This document shows positions 42,810-49,800 of a stretch of DNA of 64,000 nucleotides, piece by piece (within the stretch, counting starts at the first letter, position 1; each line of letters opens with the position of its first letter). Position numbers and translations under genes: made by a program. Source of the DNA: CATQHS01 sp963422655 (lineage in GTDB: Bacteria > Actinomycetota > Acidimicrobiia > Acidimicrobiales > Aldehydirespiratoraceae); assembly GCA_963422655.1 (NCBI GenBank), contig OY730440.1, forward strand, positions 1,798,001 through 1,862,000, in the 5' to 3' direction. The notes beneath the pieces were generated by a model. It ran no database searches and had not been told where the DNA came from. It saw nothing but the letters and a program-made list of their open reading frames with translations.

Positions 42810-44177
42810 ATGCTTGATATCCGTCAACTGCGAGCCGACCCCGACGGTGTCAAAGCCGCCTTAGCACGCCGGGGGGAGGACCCGAGCCCGCTCGACGAGG
42901 TGATCGAGCTCGACGAGCGGCAACGGGCGGCCAGCCGTCGAGCCGACGAGTTGCGGGCCGGCGTGAACCGCATCTCCAAAGAGGTCGGGGCCCTGTACGG
43001 GTCCGGTCGAAGCGACGCCGCTGCCGGCCTTCGAACTCGCAGCCGCGAGCTGGCCCGCCAAGCTCAGGAGCAGTCGGGCGAAGCCGATGAGCTGGCCGAG
43101 CGAATTCGAAGGGTTCTGTTGGAGATCGGCAACCTGCCTGCTGCTGACTGCCCCGACGGAACCGGTCCCGACGACAACGTGGTGGTTCGGGTCGTCGGCG
43201 GCTCCCAGAGTTACGGTGACCACCAGCGGGTCCCGCACTGGGAGATAGGGGCCGAGCTCGGTCTGCTCGACCCGGCCCGGGCCGTGCGTATGTCGGGGGC
43301 CATGTTCGTCATGTACCGCGGTCCGGGAGCACGCCTGGTCCGAGCCCTCATCAATTACGGCCTCGACCGCAACCGCGACGCCTACGAAGAGATCCGACCC
43401 CCGACCCTGGTCCGCACCGAAACCATGGTCAGCACCGGCCACCTCCCCAAGTTCGCCGACGACGCCTACCATCTCGAACGCGACGACCTGTGGGCGATCC
43501 CCACCGCAGAAGTGCCACTCACGTCGCTGATCCGTGACGAGATCATCGACGAAGCCGACCTACCCATGCGGTTCATGGCCCACACCTCTTGTTTCCGCCG
43601 CGAGGCCGGTTCTGCCGGCCGTGACACCCGGGGGCTACTGCGCGTACACGAGTTCGACAAGGTCGAGCTGTACGGGTTCTGCACTCCCGAACAAGCCCCG
43701 GGCCTGCACAACGACATCCTGGCCCGGGTCGAGGGGGCCATCGCCGATCTGGGTCTGACCTACCGGATCCTGGACCTTTGCGCCGGTGATCTCGGCAGTG
43801 CCTCGGCCCGCACTTTCGATATCGAGGTCTACGCGCCTGGCGCCGACCGCTGGCTGGAGGTCTCCAGCGTGTCGTGGTGTCGCGACTACCAAGCTCGCCG
43901 GGCCAACATCCGGTACCGCCCAGCCGCAAGCGGACAACCCCGGGCCGTGCACAGCCTCAACGGGTCGGGCCTGGCCGTGCCTCGGGTGTGGGCTGGTCTG
44001 GTGGAGACCTACCGCCGGCCCGACGGCGCCATCGCCATCCCCGAGGTGCTACGACCGCACATGGGCGGTATCACCGAGATCGGCGCTGCTGATGGCTGGC
44101 CCGCCGGCGCTGCTGATGGCTGGCCCGCCGCCACCGGCCTCGGCCGGTCTGACCGTACCGAACGCCACGACTCGTAG
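42810..44177 (+). CDS. serS: Seryl-tRNA synthetase
   Basis: A 455-aa class II synthetase charging tRNA-Ser. An N-terminal coiled-coil arm (about 30-110) grips the long variable arm. The catalytic core shows motif 2 FMAHTSCFRREAGSAGRDTRGLLRVHEFDKVE and motif 3 HSLNGSGLAVPR. The C-terminus is extended by a tandem-duplicated eight-residue block GAADGWPA. The ATG at 42810 has TACCGT 6 nt upstream (leaderless); an in-frame ATG at 42795 would add five residues. Confidence 0.96.
   Translation: MLDIRQLRADPDGVKAALARRGEDPSPLDEVIELDERQRAASRRADELRAGVNRISKEVGALYGSGRSDAAAGLRTRSRELARQAQEQSGEADELAERIRRVLLEIGNLPAADCPDGTGPDDNVVVRVVGGSQSYGDHQRVPHWEIGAELGLLDPARAVRMSGAMFVMYRGPGARLVRALINYGLDRNRDAYEEIRPPTLVRTETMVSTGHLPKFADDAYHLERDDLWAIPTAEVPLTSLIRDEIIDEADLPMRFMAHTSCFRREAGSAGRDTRGLLRVHEFDKVELYGFCTPEQAPGLHNDILARVEGAIADLGLTYRILDLCAGDLGSASARTFDIEVYAPGADRWLEVSSVSWCRDYQARRANIRYRPAASGQPRAVHSLNGSGLAVPRVWAGLVETYRRPDGAIAIPEVLRPHMGGITEIGAADGWPAGAADGWPAATGLGRSDRTERHDS
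44081..44128 (+). repeat. 24-bp tandem duplication in the serS 3' end
   Basis: Two exact 24-bp copies (44081-44104, 44105-44128), each encoding GAADGWPA in frame near the C-terminus of SerS, outside the catalytic core. Confidence 0.95.
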
Positions 44178-44186
44178 GATCCGGCC

Positions 44187-44819
44187 ATGGATCTGGCCGC
44201 GATGCGCGAGCACTACGGCGACACCGGGCTCCACGAGGACGACTTGGCCACTGATCCGATCGTGCAGTTCCGGCGCTGGTTCGAGCAATGGACGGGCACC
44301 GAGCCCTACGACGCCACGGCGGTGGTGCTGGCCACTGTGGACAACGACGGGTGGCCTTCGGCTCGGGCCGTACTCCTCAAAGGTGTCGACCAGCGCGGCT
44401 TCACCTTCCACACCAATCGGGAATCAGCCAAGGGCGCCGACCTGGCTGGGTCGGGTCGGGGTGCTCTGTGCTTCTTGTGGCACCCTTTGGAGCGCCAGGT
44501 GCGGGTCGTGGGGAGGGTGCAACACCTACCCGAGGGCGAGAGCGACGCCTACTTCGCCTCCCGGCCCCGCGGCTCTCAGATCGCAGCCTGGGCTTCACCC
44601 CAGTCCGCGGTGGTCACCGACCGGGCCCAGCTCGAGCAGCTCGTGGCCGCCACCGAGAAGCGGTTCCCCGAATCGGTGCCCCGGCCCTCGTTCTGGGGCG
44701 GTTATCTGCTCCGGCCCGAGACCGTCGAGTTCTGGCAGGGTCGCCGCAACCGGTTGCACGACCGGCTCCGTTACCGGTCGGTGGGGACGGATTGGGTGGT
44801 GGAGCGTCTGGCACCATGA
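44187..44819 (+). CDS. pdxH: Pyridoxamine 5'-phosphate oxidase
   Basis: A 210-aa FMN enzyme forming pyridoxal phosphate. Characteristic pieces are PNAM-like PSARAVLLKGVDQRGFTFHTN, FLWHPLERQVRVVGRV, YFASRPRGSQIAAWASPQS and the C-terminal FWQGRRNRLHDRLRYR with the substrate-binding Arg/His. TAGGAT lies 6 nt before the ATG. Its last 49 nt overlap the convergent ccdA gene. Confidence 0.95.
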   Translation: MDLAAMREHYGDTGLHEDDLATDPIVQFRRWFEQWTGTEPYDATAVVLATVDNDGWPSARAVLLKGVDQRGFTFHTNRESAKGADLAGSGRGALCFLWHPLERQVRVVGRVQHLPEGESDAYFASRPRGSQIAAWASPQSAVVTDRAQLEQLVAATEKRFPESVPRPSFWGGYLLRPETVEFWQGRRNRLHDRLRYRSVGTDWVVERLAP

Positions 44820-45892
44820 ACGCAGGCACGCCAGATCAGCCCGGCCGCCACGACGGTCACGAATACCTCGGCGGCAACCCCGGCCCGGCCCGGATCGGTG
44901 AACCAGTTGGCGGTCCGATACGGCCAGCCGGCCACGAACCGCAGCACCGGCCCGGCGATGAAGTTCCCGCGATACGAACCGGCTTCGACCGCGAGGTAGG
45001 CGAGCCCGTAGGTGGACGCAACCGAGCGCCGCTTCGAGGTATCGGGCTCGGTCTGTAGCCAGCCTACCATCAGAGCCCCCGATACGCCGAACAGGCTGAC
45101 CAGCCCCAATCTTTCGGGTGTGGTGTCGGCGATCCAGTTGCTGATGTCGGCCTGGAAGGTTTGGAACCACTCGACGGGGGCGTTGGTGGCGGTCGGGTCG
45201 TTCAGCACCTGCAGCTCCCACCATCCGTAGTTGGCCAGGTAGGCCCCGGCGCCGATCAGTACCAGCCCCGAGATCCGGGTGACGAAGGGGAGCAGCCGGC
45301 GCATCCGGCGAATGATGCCGGTGCGGGCCAGCGCCAGGTTGAGGGTCAGAAACGTGATCACCGAGCCCATACCGGCGCCGTAGGCAACGAAGTTGGCCAC
45401 GCCTTCGGCGTATCCCTGATCGGTGAAGGTGGTGGCGACACCGGCGATGAACAACCCGATGGTGCACGACAGTGACACCACCGCGTAGCTCACCCCGAAC
45501 ATGAAGACCGAACCCAGGCTGCGACTTCCGGTCCCCCGGTCCATCCGGGGCAGCCGGAGGTCGAGATCTCGGCCCGAGATGATCCACACCCCCAACCCCG
45601 TCATGGCGATGCCGATGACGATGGTCACCCAACCGATGTGGTCCAAGACGGCACCGCGGCTCACGACCGTTTCGAACGCCAAGCCGAAGCCGCCGAACAC
45701 GGCGATGAACCCGGCCGTGAGTACGAGCCCCACAACCAGACCCCGAACCATGGTTCTCAGCAAAACCGACTGATGATTCGGGGTGTCCGCCCCGGCGAAG
45801 TAGGAGAGCCAGGCCGGCAGCATGGCGAATCCGCAAGGATTGAAAGCGGCGACAACGCCTAGGGAGTACGGGTAGGCGAGAGCCAGTTCCAC
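44771..45892 (-). CDS. ccdA: CcdA/DsbD-type thiol:disulfide transporter
   Basis: A 373-aa membrane protein moving reducing power across the membrane. The two key cysteines are Cys20 (AAFNPCGFAMLPAWLSYF) and Cys143 (SLSCTIGLFIAG) in the paired helix repeats of the CcdA core. The C-terminal half is longer than in minimal CcdA (about 230 aa) and carries two further hydrophobic regions. It follows a TlpA-like thioredoxin gene by 3 nt, its probable partner in cytochrome c or oxidase thiol maintenance. Confidence 0.88.
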   Translation of the reverse strand: MELALAYPYSLGVVAAFNPCGFAMLPAWLSYFAGADTPNHQSVLLRTMVRGLVVGLVLTAGFIAVFGGFGLAFETVVSRGAVLDHIGWVTIVIGIAMTGLGVWIISGRDLDLRLPRMDRGTGSRSLGSVFMFGVSYAVVSLSCTIGLFIAGVATTFTDQGYAEGVANFVAYGAGMGSVITFLTLNLALARTGIIRRMRRLLPFVTRISGLVLIGAGAYLANYGWWELQVLNDPTATNAPVEWFQTFQADISNWIADTTPERLGLVSLFGVSGALMVGWLQTEPDTSKRRSVASTYGLAYLAVEAGSYRGNFIAGPVLRFVAGWPYRTANWFTDPGRAGVAAEVFVTVVAAGLIWRACVHGARRSTTQSVPTDR

Positions 45893-45895
45893 CGG

Positions 45896-46459
45896 TCAGC
45901 CCCGGATCTTGGCGATCCGCTCGACCAAGCCTTCCCGGTCGAGCGGGCCGGAGACGACCTCGACCAACTCGCCGGTGGCGCTCACGAACACCGTGGTGGG
46001 CATGGTCAGAACACCGAAGTGCTGGTACACCTCGAGATCGGGGTCCCAGCCGATGTCGTATCCGACACCGGTTCGGGCTACCAAGTCGAGTGCTTCGGTG
46101 GGGGATGCATCCTGGGACAGGCCGAGGAAGGCCACCTCGGTCCCGAACTGTTCGAAGACGGCCTGGAGCTCGGGCATCTCGGTGATGCACGGCGGGCACC
46201 AGGATGCGAAGAAGTTCACCACCAGCGGCCTGCCCTCGAAACTGCCCAGGGTTCTAGTACCCCCTTCGAGCAGATCATAAGTGAGATGAGCGAATGCACC
46301 GTCGGCCGACGGGGCCTCGATGTCGGTCAGAGCCGGGGCCAGATCGGGGCTCTGGTGGCTCAGCTCGATCTTGGGAACGCCGGTGCTGGCGGTGTTGGCG
46401 CACCCGGTGGTCACTGTCGCGATCAAGAGGATCGAAATCGACCGGCGGGCGACGTTCAC
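45896..46459 (-). CDS. TlpA/ResA-like thioredoxin-fold lipoprotein
   Basis: A 187-aa extracytoplasmic protein. The lipobox ends at Cys20 (TVTTGC), and the thioredoxin fold carries WCPPC with Cys88 and Cys91, followed by the cis-Pro region TMPTTVFV. It should receive electrons from the adjacent CcdA and reduce disulfides of cytochrome c apoprotein or the CuA site. The GTG at 46459 overlaps the TGA of the whiB-like gene, so the regulator and the redox pair are coupled. Confidence 0.88.
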   Translation of the reverse strand: MNVARRSISILLIATVTTGCANTASTGVPKIELSHQSPDLAPALTDIEAPSADGAFAHLTYDLLEGGTRTLGSFEGRPLVVNFFASWCPPCITEMPELQAVFEQFGTEVAFLGLSQDASPTEALDLVARTGVGYDIGWDPDLEVYQHFGVLTMPTTVFVSATGELVEVVSGPLDREGLVERIAKIRG

Positions 46460-46788
46460 GCCACGCTTATCCGGTCCCGCAGATGGATCGGTATCGGCAC
46501 GACCGGTAACTGGTCCTCGGGTCGGGGTACCCGTGGTGGTCGACCCCGACGCCGTTTGATCATCAAGGGTTTGCCGTTCTCGAAAATCTGGCCGCCCCAC
46601 ACGCCTTTGGGCTCGGCCCGTTCCATGGCGGTCTCGAGGCATGACGAGAGAACGGGGCATACGGCGCAGATGCGCTTGGCCGCGGCGATATCGACGAAAT
46701 CCTCGGAGAAGAAGAGCTTGGTTGCGTCGGCGACGCTGCGACAGCGAGCGTGGGTTTCCCAGGGTTGGTGTTCGAAAAGGACGGACAT
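46456..46788 (-). CDS. WhiB-family Fe-S transcription factor, WhiB7-like
   Basis: A 110-aa regulator. The four Fe-S cysteines are Cys16, Cys41, Cys44 and Cys50 (CAVCPVLSSC), followed by the GVWGG turn (62-66). A C-terminal AT-hook RRGRPPR (80-86) is the distinguishing mark of WhiB7. In mycobacteria WhiB7 drives intrinsic antibiotic resistance and its own expression through a leader with a small ORF and terminator; this gene also has a leader of nearly 300 nt with such a hairpin. AAAGGAGAG precedes the ATG. It is first in a whiB-tlpA-ccdA operon. Confidence 0.88.
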   Translation of the reverse strand: MSVLFEHQPWETHARCRSVADATKLFFSEDFVDIAAAKRICAVCPVLSSCLETAMERAEPKGVWGGQIFENGKPLMIKRRRGRPPRVPRPEDQLPVVPIPIHLRDRISVA

Positions 46789-46861
46789 GGCTTCTCTCCT
46801 TTCTCATGTCATGGTGAGTTCTTGGTGATGGCTGGTGAGTGAGCGGGTAGCGGGCCTAACG

Positions 46862-46889
46862 AAAAAGGCCGCCGGTGTGTCCGGCGGCC
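46862..46889 (-). terminator. Rho-independent terminator inside the whiB-like leader (attenuator candidate)
   Basis: On the minus strand GGCCGCCGG-ACACA-CCGGCGGCC is followed at once by TTTTTC: a 9-bp G+C-only stem, 5-nt loop and U-tract. It lies about 75 nt before the whiB start and about 190 nt after the predicted promoter. No other minus-strand gene lies upstream for it to terminate, so premature termination of the whiB transcript is the natural reading. Confidence 0.8.
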
Positions 46890-47017
46890 TAAGGTGCGAA
46901 TCCTTCACTGTCGACTCGTGTCAACCGGAAGGGGCCCCGATCAGCCGCCTGCTCGAGTGAGGCGACGAGATGATCCCGAACCGAACCGAGCCGCAGGCGC
47001 AAGTTTCGAACCGCCAA
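46889..47017 (-). CDS. Candidate leader peptide uORF 2 ending on the terminator stem
   Basis: A 42-codon frame from TTG at 47017 whose TAG ends at 46889, so the G of the stop codon is the first base of the terminator stem. A ribosome finishing or stalling here would block hairpin formation. The peptide (AVRNLRLRLGSVRDHL..., ending DSEGFAP) has natural-looking composition, but no Shine-Dalgarno sequence precedes the TTG. It overlaps uORF 1. Confidence 0.35.
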   Translation of the reverse strand: MAVRNLRLRLGSVRDHLVASLEQAADRGPFRLTRVDSEGFAP

Positions 47018-47049
47018 GCCATGCCGTGGTGGTAGCCATGGGTGAGCAT
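46921..47049 (-). CDS. Candidate leader peptide uORF 1 upstream of the whiB-like gene
   Basis: A 42-codon frame starting with ATG at 47049, preceded by GAGGA at a workable distance. The peptide begins MLTHGYHHGMAWRF, is rich in His, Arg and Ser, and contains ETCACGS. It stops 31 nt before the terminator stem. It overlaps uORF 2 in another frame, so at most one may be the sensing peptide. No homologue is known to me. Confidence 0.4.
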   Translation of the reverse strand: MLTHGYHHGMAWRFETCACGSVRFGIISSPHSSRRLIGAPSG

Positions 47050-47088
47050 GATGTCGGGTCCTCGCGATCGAGGTGAATCAGACCGTTG

Positions 47089-47118
47089 AACCTAACCACG
47101 CCTCGGATCGGTAGTCAA
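47089..47118 (-). promoter_or_regulatory. Predicted promoter of the whiB-tlpA-ccdA operon
   Basis: On the minus strand TTGACT (47118-47113), an 18-nt spacer and TAGGTT (47094-47089). Transcription from near 47082 would give a leader of about 295 nt containing the uORFs and the attenuator hairpin. It overlaps the upstream region of the divergent thioesterase gene. Confidence 0.55.
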
Positions 47119-47175
47119 ATCGTGGTTTCGAAGGTGGCAGGATTGGGGCAACGGTTTGCTCTAGCGTGCTGTGCC

Positions 47176-47940
47176 ATGCCCGATCCCGGAGCTGCGGTCC
47201 TGTTGCCTCGACCTTCTTCGGGTCGGGTATTCGAGTCCGGGCGGCGGGTACGGCTCGGAGATGTGTCTCCCCGGGGCCGGTTGCGGCTCGACGCCATCGC
47301 CCGGTACCTCCAGGACGTGGCCCGCGATGATTCCACCGACGCCGCCTTCCCCGATCCCATGGGATGGGTGGTGCGCCGCACCTTGATCGAAGTAGCCCGG
47401 ACACCGCGGTTCGAGGAATGGCTCGATCTGTCCACTTGGTGCAGCGGATACGGGCGGTGCTGGGCCGAGCGCCGCACCGAGCTGCGCGGTGGAGCCGGCG
47501 GCGCCGTTGACGCAGTGACCGTTTGGGTGCACGTGGATGTTCGCACGGGAACGACTCGCCGGTTGCCGGAGGTATTCCACGAGGTCTGGGGAGCCGCCGC
47601 CGCCGGCCGGCGGATATCGGCTCGTACCACCCTGCCGACCCGAGTAGCCCCCGGCAGTGCCTCGATCCCGTGGATGGTTCGGGCCACCGACCTCGATCTG
47701 TTGGGCCATGTCAACAACGCTGCTCATTGGTCTCCGGTAGAGGAGGCGGCGACCCTCTTCGGGCCGGTACCGGCCCGGCTGCGAGCCGAGCTCGAACATG
47801 GGGCCGCGGTCGGGTCCGGTCGGGCTGGAGTGGTGCACGCCATCGGTGCGGCTGGGGGAGTCGACGTATGGTTCGTGGTCGGCCCCGAGGTTGTCACCGC
47901 CGCCCGTATGCGCCCCTTGGCCGAGCCCTCAGATCTCTGA
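47176..47940 (+). CDS. Acyl-ACP thioesterase-like (FatA/FatB) double hotdog protein
   Basis: A 254-aa protein with two hotdog domains. The first has RVRLGDVSPRGRLRLDAIARYLQDVARDD and WVVRRTLIEVARTPRFEEWLDLSTWCSG, the second begins with VRATDLDLLGHVNNAAHW, the N/H catalytic pattern. It would release fatty acids or related acyl groups from carrier proteins, but the chain specificity is unknown. TAGCGT lies 8 nt before the ATG. The final 12 nt overlap the convergent hydrolase gene. Confidence 0.85.
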   Translation: MPDPGAAVLLPRPSSGRVFESGRRVRLGDVSPRGRLRLDAIARYLQDVARDDSTDAAFPDPMGWVVRRTLIEVARTPRFEEWLDLSTWCSGYGRCWAERRTELRGGAGGAVDAVTVWVHVDVRTGTTRRLPEVFHEVWGAAAAGRRISARTTLPTRVAPGSASIPWMVRATDLDLLGHVNNAAHWSPVEEAATLFGPVPARLRAELEHGAAVGSGRAGVVHAIGAAGGVDVWFVVGPEVVTAARMRPLAEPSDL

Positions 47941-49062
47941 GGGGCCCGTCGTCGGGTTCTGGGATCGCTCGGGCGCGGACCGGCTCATCTGGTAGCGCAG
48001 CAAGCCTTCTCCGTCCCGCCGGGCGCTGGCCTCACCGCTCACCCGTAGATGTTCGAGATGAGCGAACGTCTCGCTGGCGGCCATCTGGCCCCGGGCTCGT
48101 TCACCGAACAGCACCCTCATGAAGGCTTCGACCGGGGCGTCGGGCAGGTCCGCGGCCGCAGCCCTCAAGACGTCGAGCCGTTCGGTGTGATGACGGCGGA
48201 TGGCCTCGGTTCGGCCCGCAAGGTCGGTGATGGGATGCCCGTGAGCCGGGAGGCACACCGTGACCCCTTCGAAGGCACCGACGCGATCAAGGGAGGAGAA
48301 GAACTGCGCCAGCGGGTCGTCCAGCTCGGTCGACCCGGCGATGTGGGGCGTGATCGTCGGTAGGACGTGATCGCCGGACAACAAGATACCCAGGGCCGGG
48401 TCCCACAGGCACAGGTGATCGACCGTATGACCCGGGGTGTGGATCGAGAACCACTCCCGGCCTCCGAGGGTGAGCGGTTGCCCGTCGGTGACCCGAATGG
48501 TCGGAGTGGGTACCCGGAAACGGGGCGGTGACTTGCCGTCGCCCATCTTGATCCAGGCCCGGATGGCTTCGTCGGGTGGAGGTTGGCGTTTTGTGCCCCA
48601 ATGGTTGGTGCCCAACTGGTCCAGCTTGTTCTTCCACAGCTCCACCAGCGCATCAGTGCCGAGCTCCAGCAGGTCCAAGTCGATGTCGTCGTTGGCTTCG
48701 ACCGCGGCCGGGCCGGCGGTGAACGACTCGTGGGTCAGCAGCTCGGCGCCGGTTTCCTCCTGAAGTTGGTGACCCCCGCCGAAATGATCGGGATGGGAGT
48801 GGGTGATGACAGCGGTGTGCACTCTGAGGAGAGGGATGCCGCATTGCCGGAGGCGATGGTTGAGCGCCGACCACGACACGGCGCCGGGAAGCCCGAGATC
48901 CACCAGAGCGACACCGTCGCCGTCTTCGATGGCGTAACAGTTGACGTGGCCCAGACCCGGCATGTCCACCGGCAATTGAAGGCGGAGCACGCCCGAAGCG
49001 ACCTCGGTCACTTCTTCGGCCGCCGGCTCCTGTTCCTGTTTCGTGAACACCCGAGGGGTCAT
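47929..49062 (-). CDS. Metallo-beta-lactamase-fold hydrolase (LACTB2/BLACT_WH-like)
   Basis: A 377-aa protein. The MBL core has THSHPDHFGGGHQL, a HTPGHTVDHLCLWD segment, LSGDHVLP and LPAHGHPI, a complete ligand set. The C-terminal 80 residues (ALLD-like RLDVLRAAAADLPDAPVEAFMRVLF) resemble the winged-helix tail of LACTB2-like hydrolases. The substrate is unknown; some relatives are nucleases, others acyl-thioesterases. The ATG at 49062 overlaps the orn stop, suggesting co-expression with the oligoribonuclease. Confidence 0.85.
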   Translation of the reverse strand: MTPRVFTKQEQEPAAEEVTEVASGVLRLQLPVDMPGLGHVNCYAIEDGDGVALVDLGLPGAVSWSALNHRLRQCGIPLLRVHTAVITHSHPDHFGGGHQLQEETGAELLTHESFTAGPAAVEANDDIDLDLLELGTDALVELWKNKLDQLGTNHWGTKRQPPPDEAIRAWIKMGDGKSPPRFRVPTPTIRVTDGQPLTLGGREWFSIHTPGHTVDHLCLWDPALGILLSGDHVLPTITPHIAGSTELDDPLAQFFSSLDRVGAFEGVTVCLPAHGHPITDLAGRTEAIRRHHTERLDVLRAAAADLPDAPVEAFMRVLFGERARGQMAASETFAHLEHLRVSGEASARRDGEGLLRYQMSRSAPERSQNPTTGPSEI

Positions 49063-49637
49063 CGGAAGTCCTTGCTGGTGATGCGGGCACTGTGCGGCCC
49101 CCAGCCTCGGCGGAAGAACTTCCGGCGATACCAGCGCAGCTCCTCGAGGCTCTCTCGGATGTCGTCGAGGGCGCGGTGGTTCTTGCCTTTCGGTGGAGCG
49201 TTCTCGTATACCCGGGGCTGCCAGCGTCGAGCCAGTTCCTTGACTGTGGATACGTCGATCGAGCGGTAGTGGAAGAAGTGCTCGATTTCGGGCAACTGGC
49301 GGGCCAGGAAGCGCCGGTCGGCGCCGATGGAGTTGCCGCACAGGGGCACGGTGGCTGGTTCAGAGATGTGGTCTTTCAAGAACGAGAGGGTCCGGGCGCC
49401 GGCGGTGGCCAGATCGACGGTCGAACTCGCCACCCGTTCCAGTAATCCACTGAGGGTGTGCATGGTTCGGACCGTTTCATCCATCCCGGCCAAGGCCTCG
49501 GGGGATTGAAATATCACCAAGTCGGGGCCTTCGGCGATCAGCTTCAGGTGGTCGTCGGTGATCAGAGTGGCTATCTCGAGGATCTCGTGGTGGTCGGGGT
49601 CGAGCCCGGTCATCTCGAGGTCTATCCAGGCGAGCAC
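49059..49637 (-). CDS. orn: Oligoribonuclease
   Basis: A 192-aa DEDDh 3'-5' exoribonuclease that degrades very short RNAs and linear dinucleotides such as pGpG. It begins LAWIDLEMTGLDPDHHEILEIATLITD (the D-E pair), has FLKDHISEPATVPLCGNSIGADRRFL and the closing NHRALDDIRESLEELRWYRR with the catalytic His and Asp. GTG at 49637 has TACCCT 6 nt upstream; any longer start would run into an unconserved, low-quality stretch. Confidence 0.96.
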   Translation of the reverse strand: MLAWIDLEMTGLDPDHHEILEIATLITDDHLKLIAEGPDLVIFQSPEALAGMDETVRTMHTLSGLLERVASSTVDLATAGARTLSFLKDHISEPATVPLCGNSIGADRRFLARQLPEIEHFFHYRSIDVSTVKELARRWQPRVYENAPPKGKNHRALDDIRESLEELRWYRRKFFRRGWGPHSARITSKDFR

Positions 49638-49746
49638 CGGATCAGGGTAACGGTGAGCCAGGCCGGTATGGGACGATGGGGCGGGTTGTCGGTTGTGGTA
49701 GCGAGCCGGGGAACGGGCGCAACTCGGTACAATCGAGCCCGATTGA

Positions 49747-49775
49747 TTGACAAAACACTGAGAATAGGCAATACT
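49747..49775 (+). promoter_or_regulatory. Sigma70-type promoter of the sialidase gene
   Basis: TTGACA (49747-49752), a 17-nt spacer and AATACT (49770-49775). The start codon is 25 nt further, preceded by GGAGGAG at 49792-49798, so this gene has a conventional leader unlike most neighbours. Confidence 0.65.
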
Positions 49776-49800
49776 ACACGTTTGTCTAGTTGGAGGAGCT

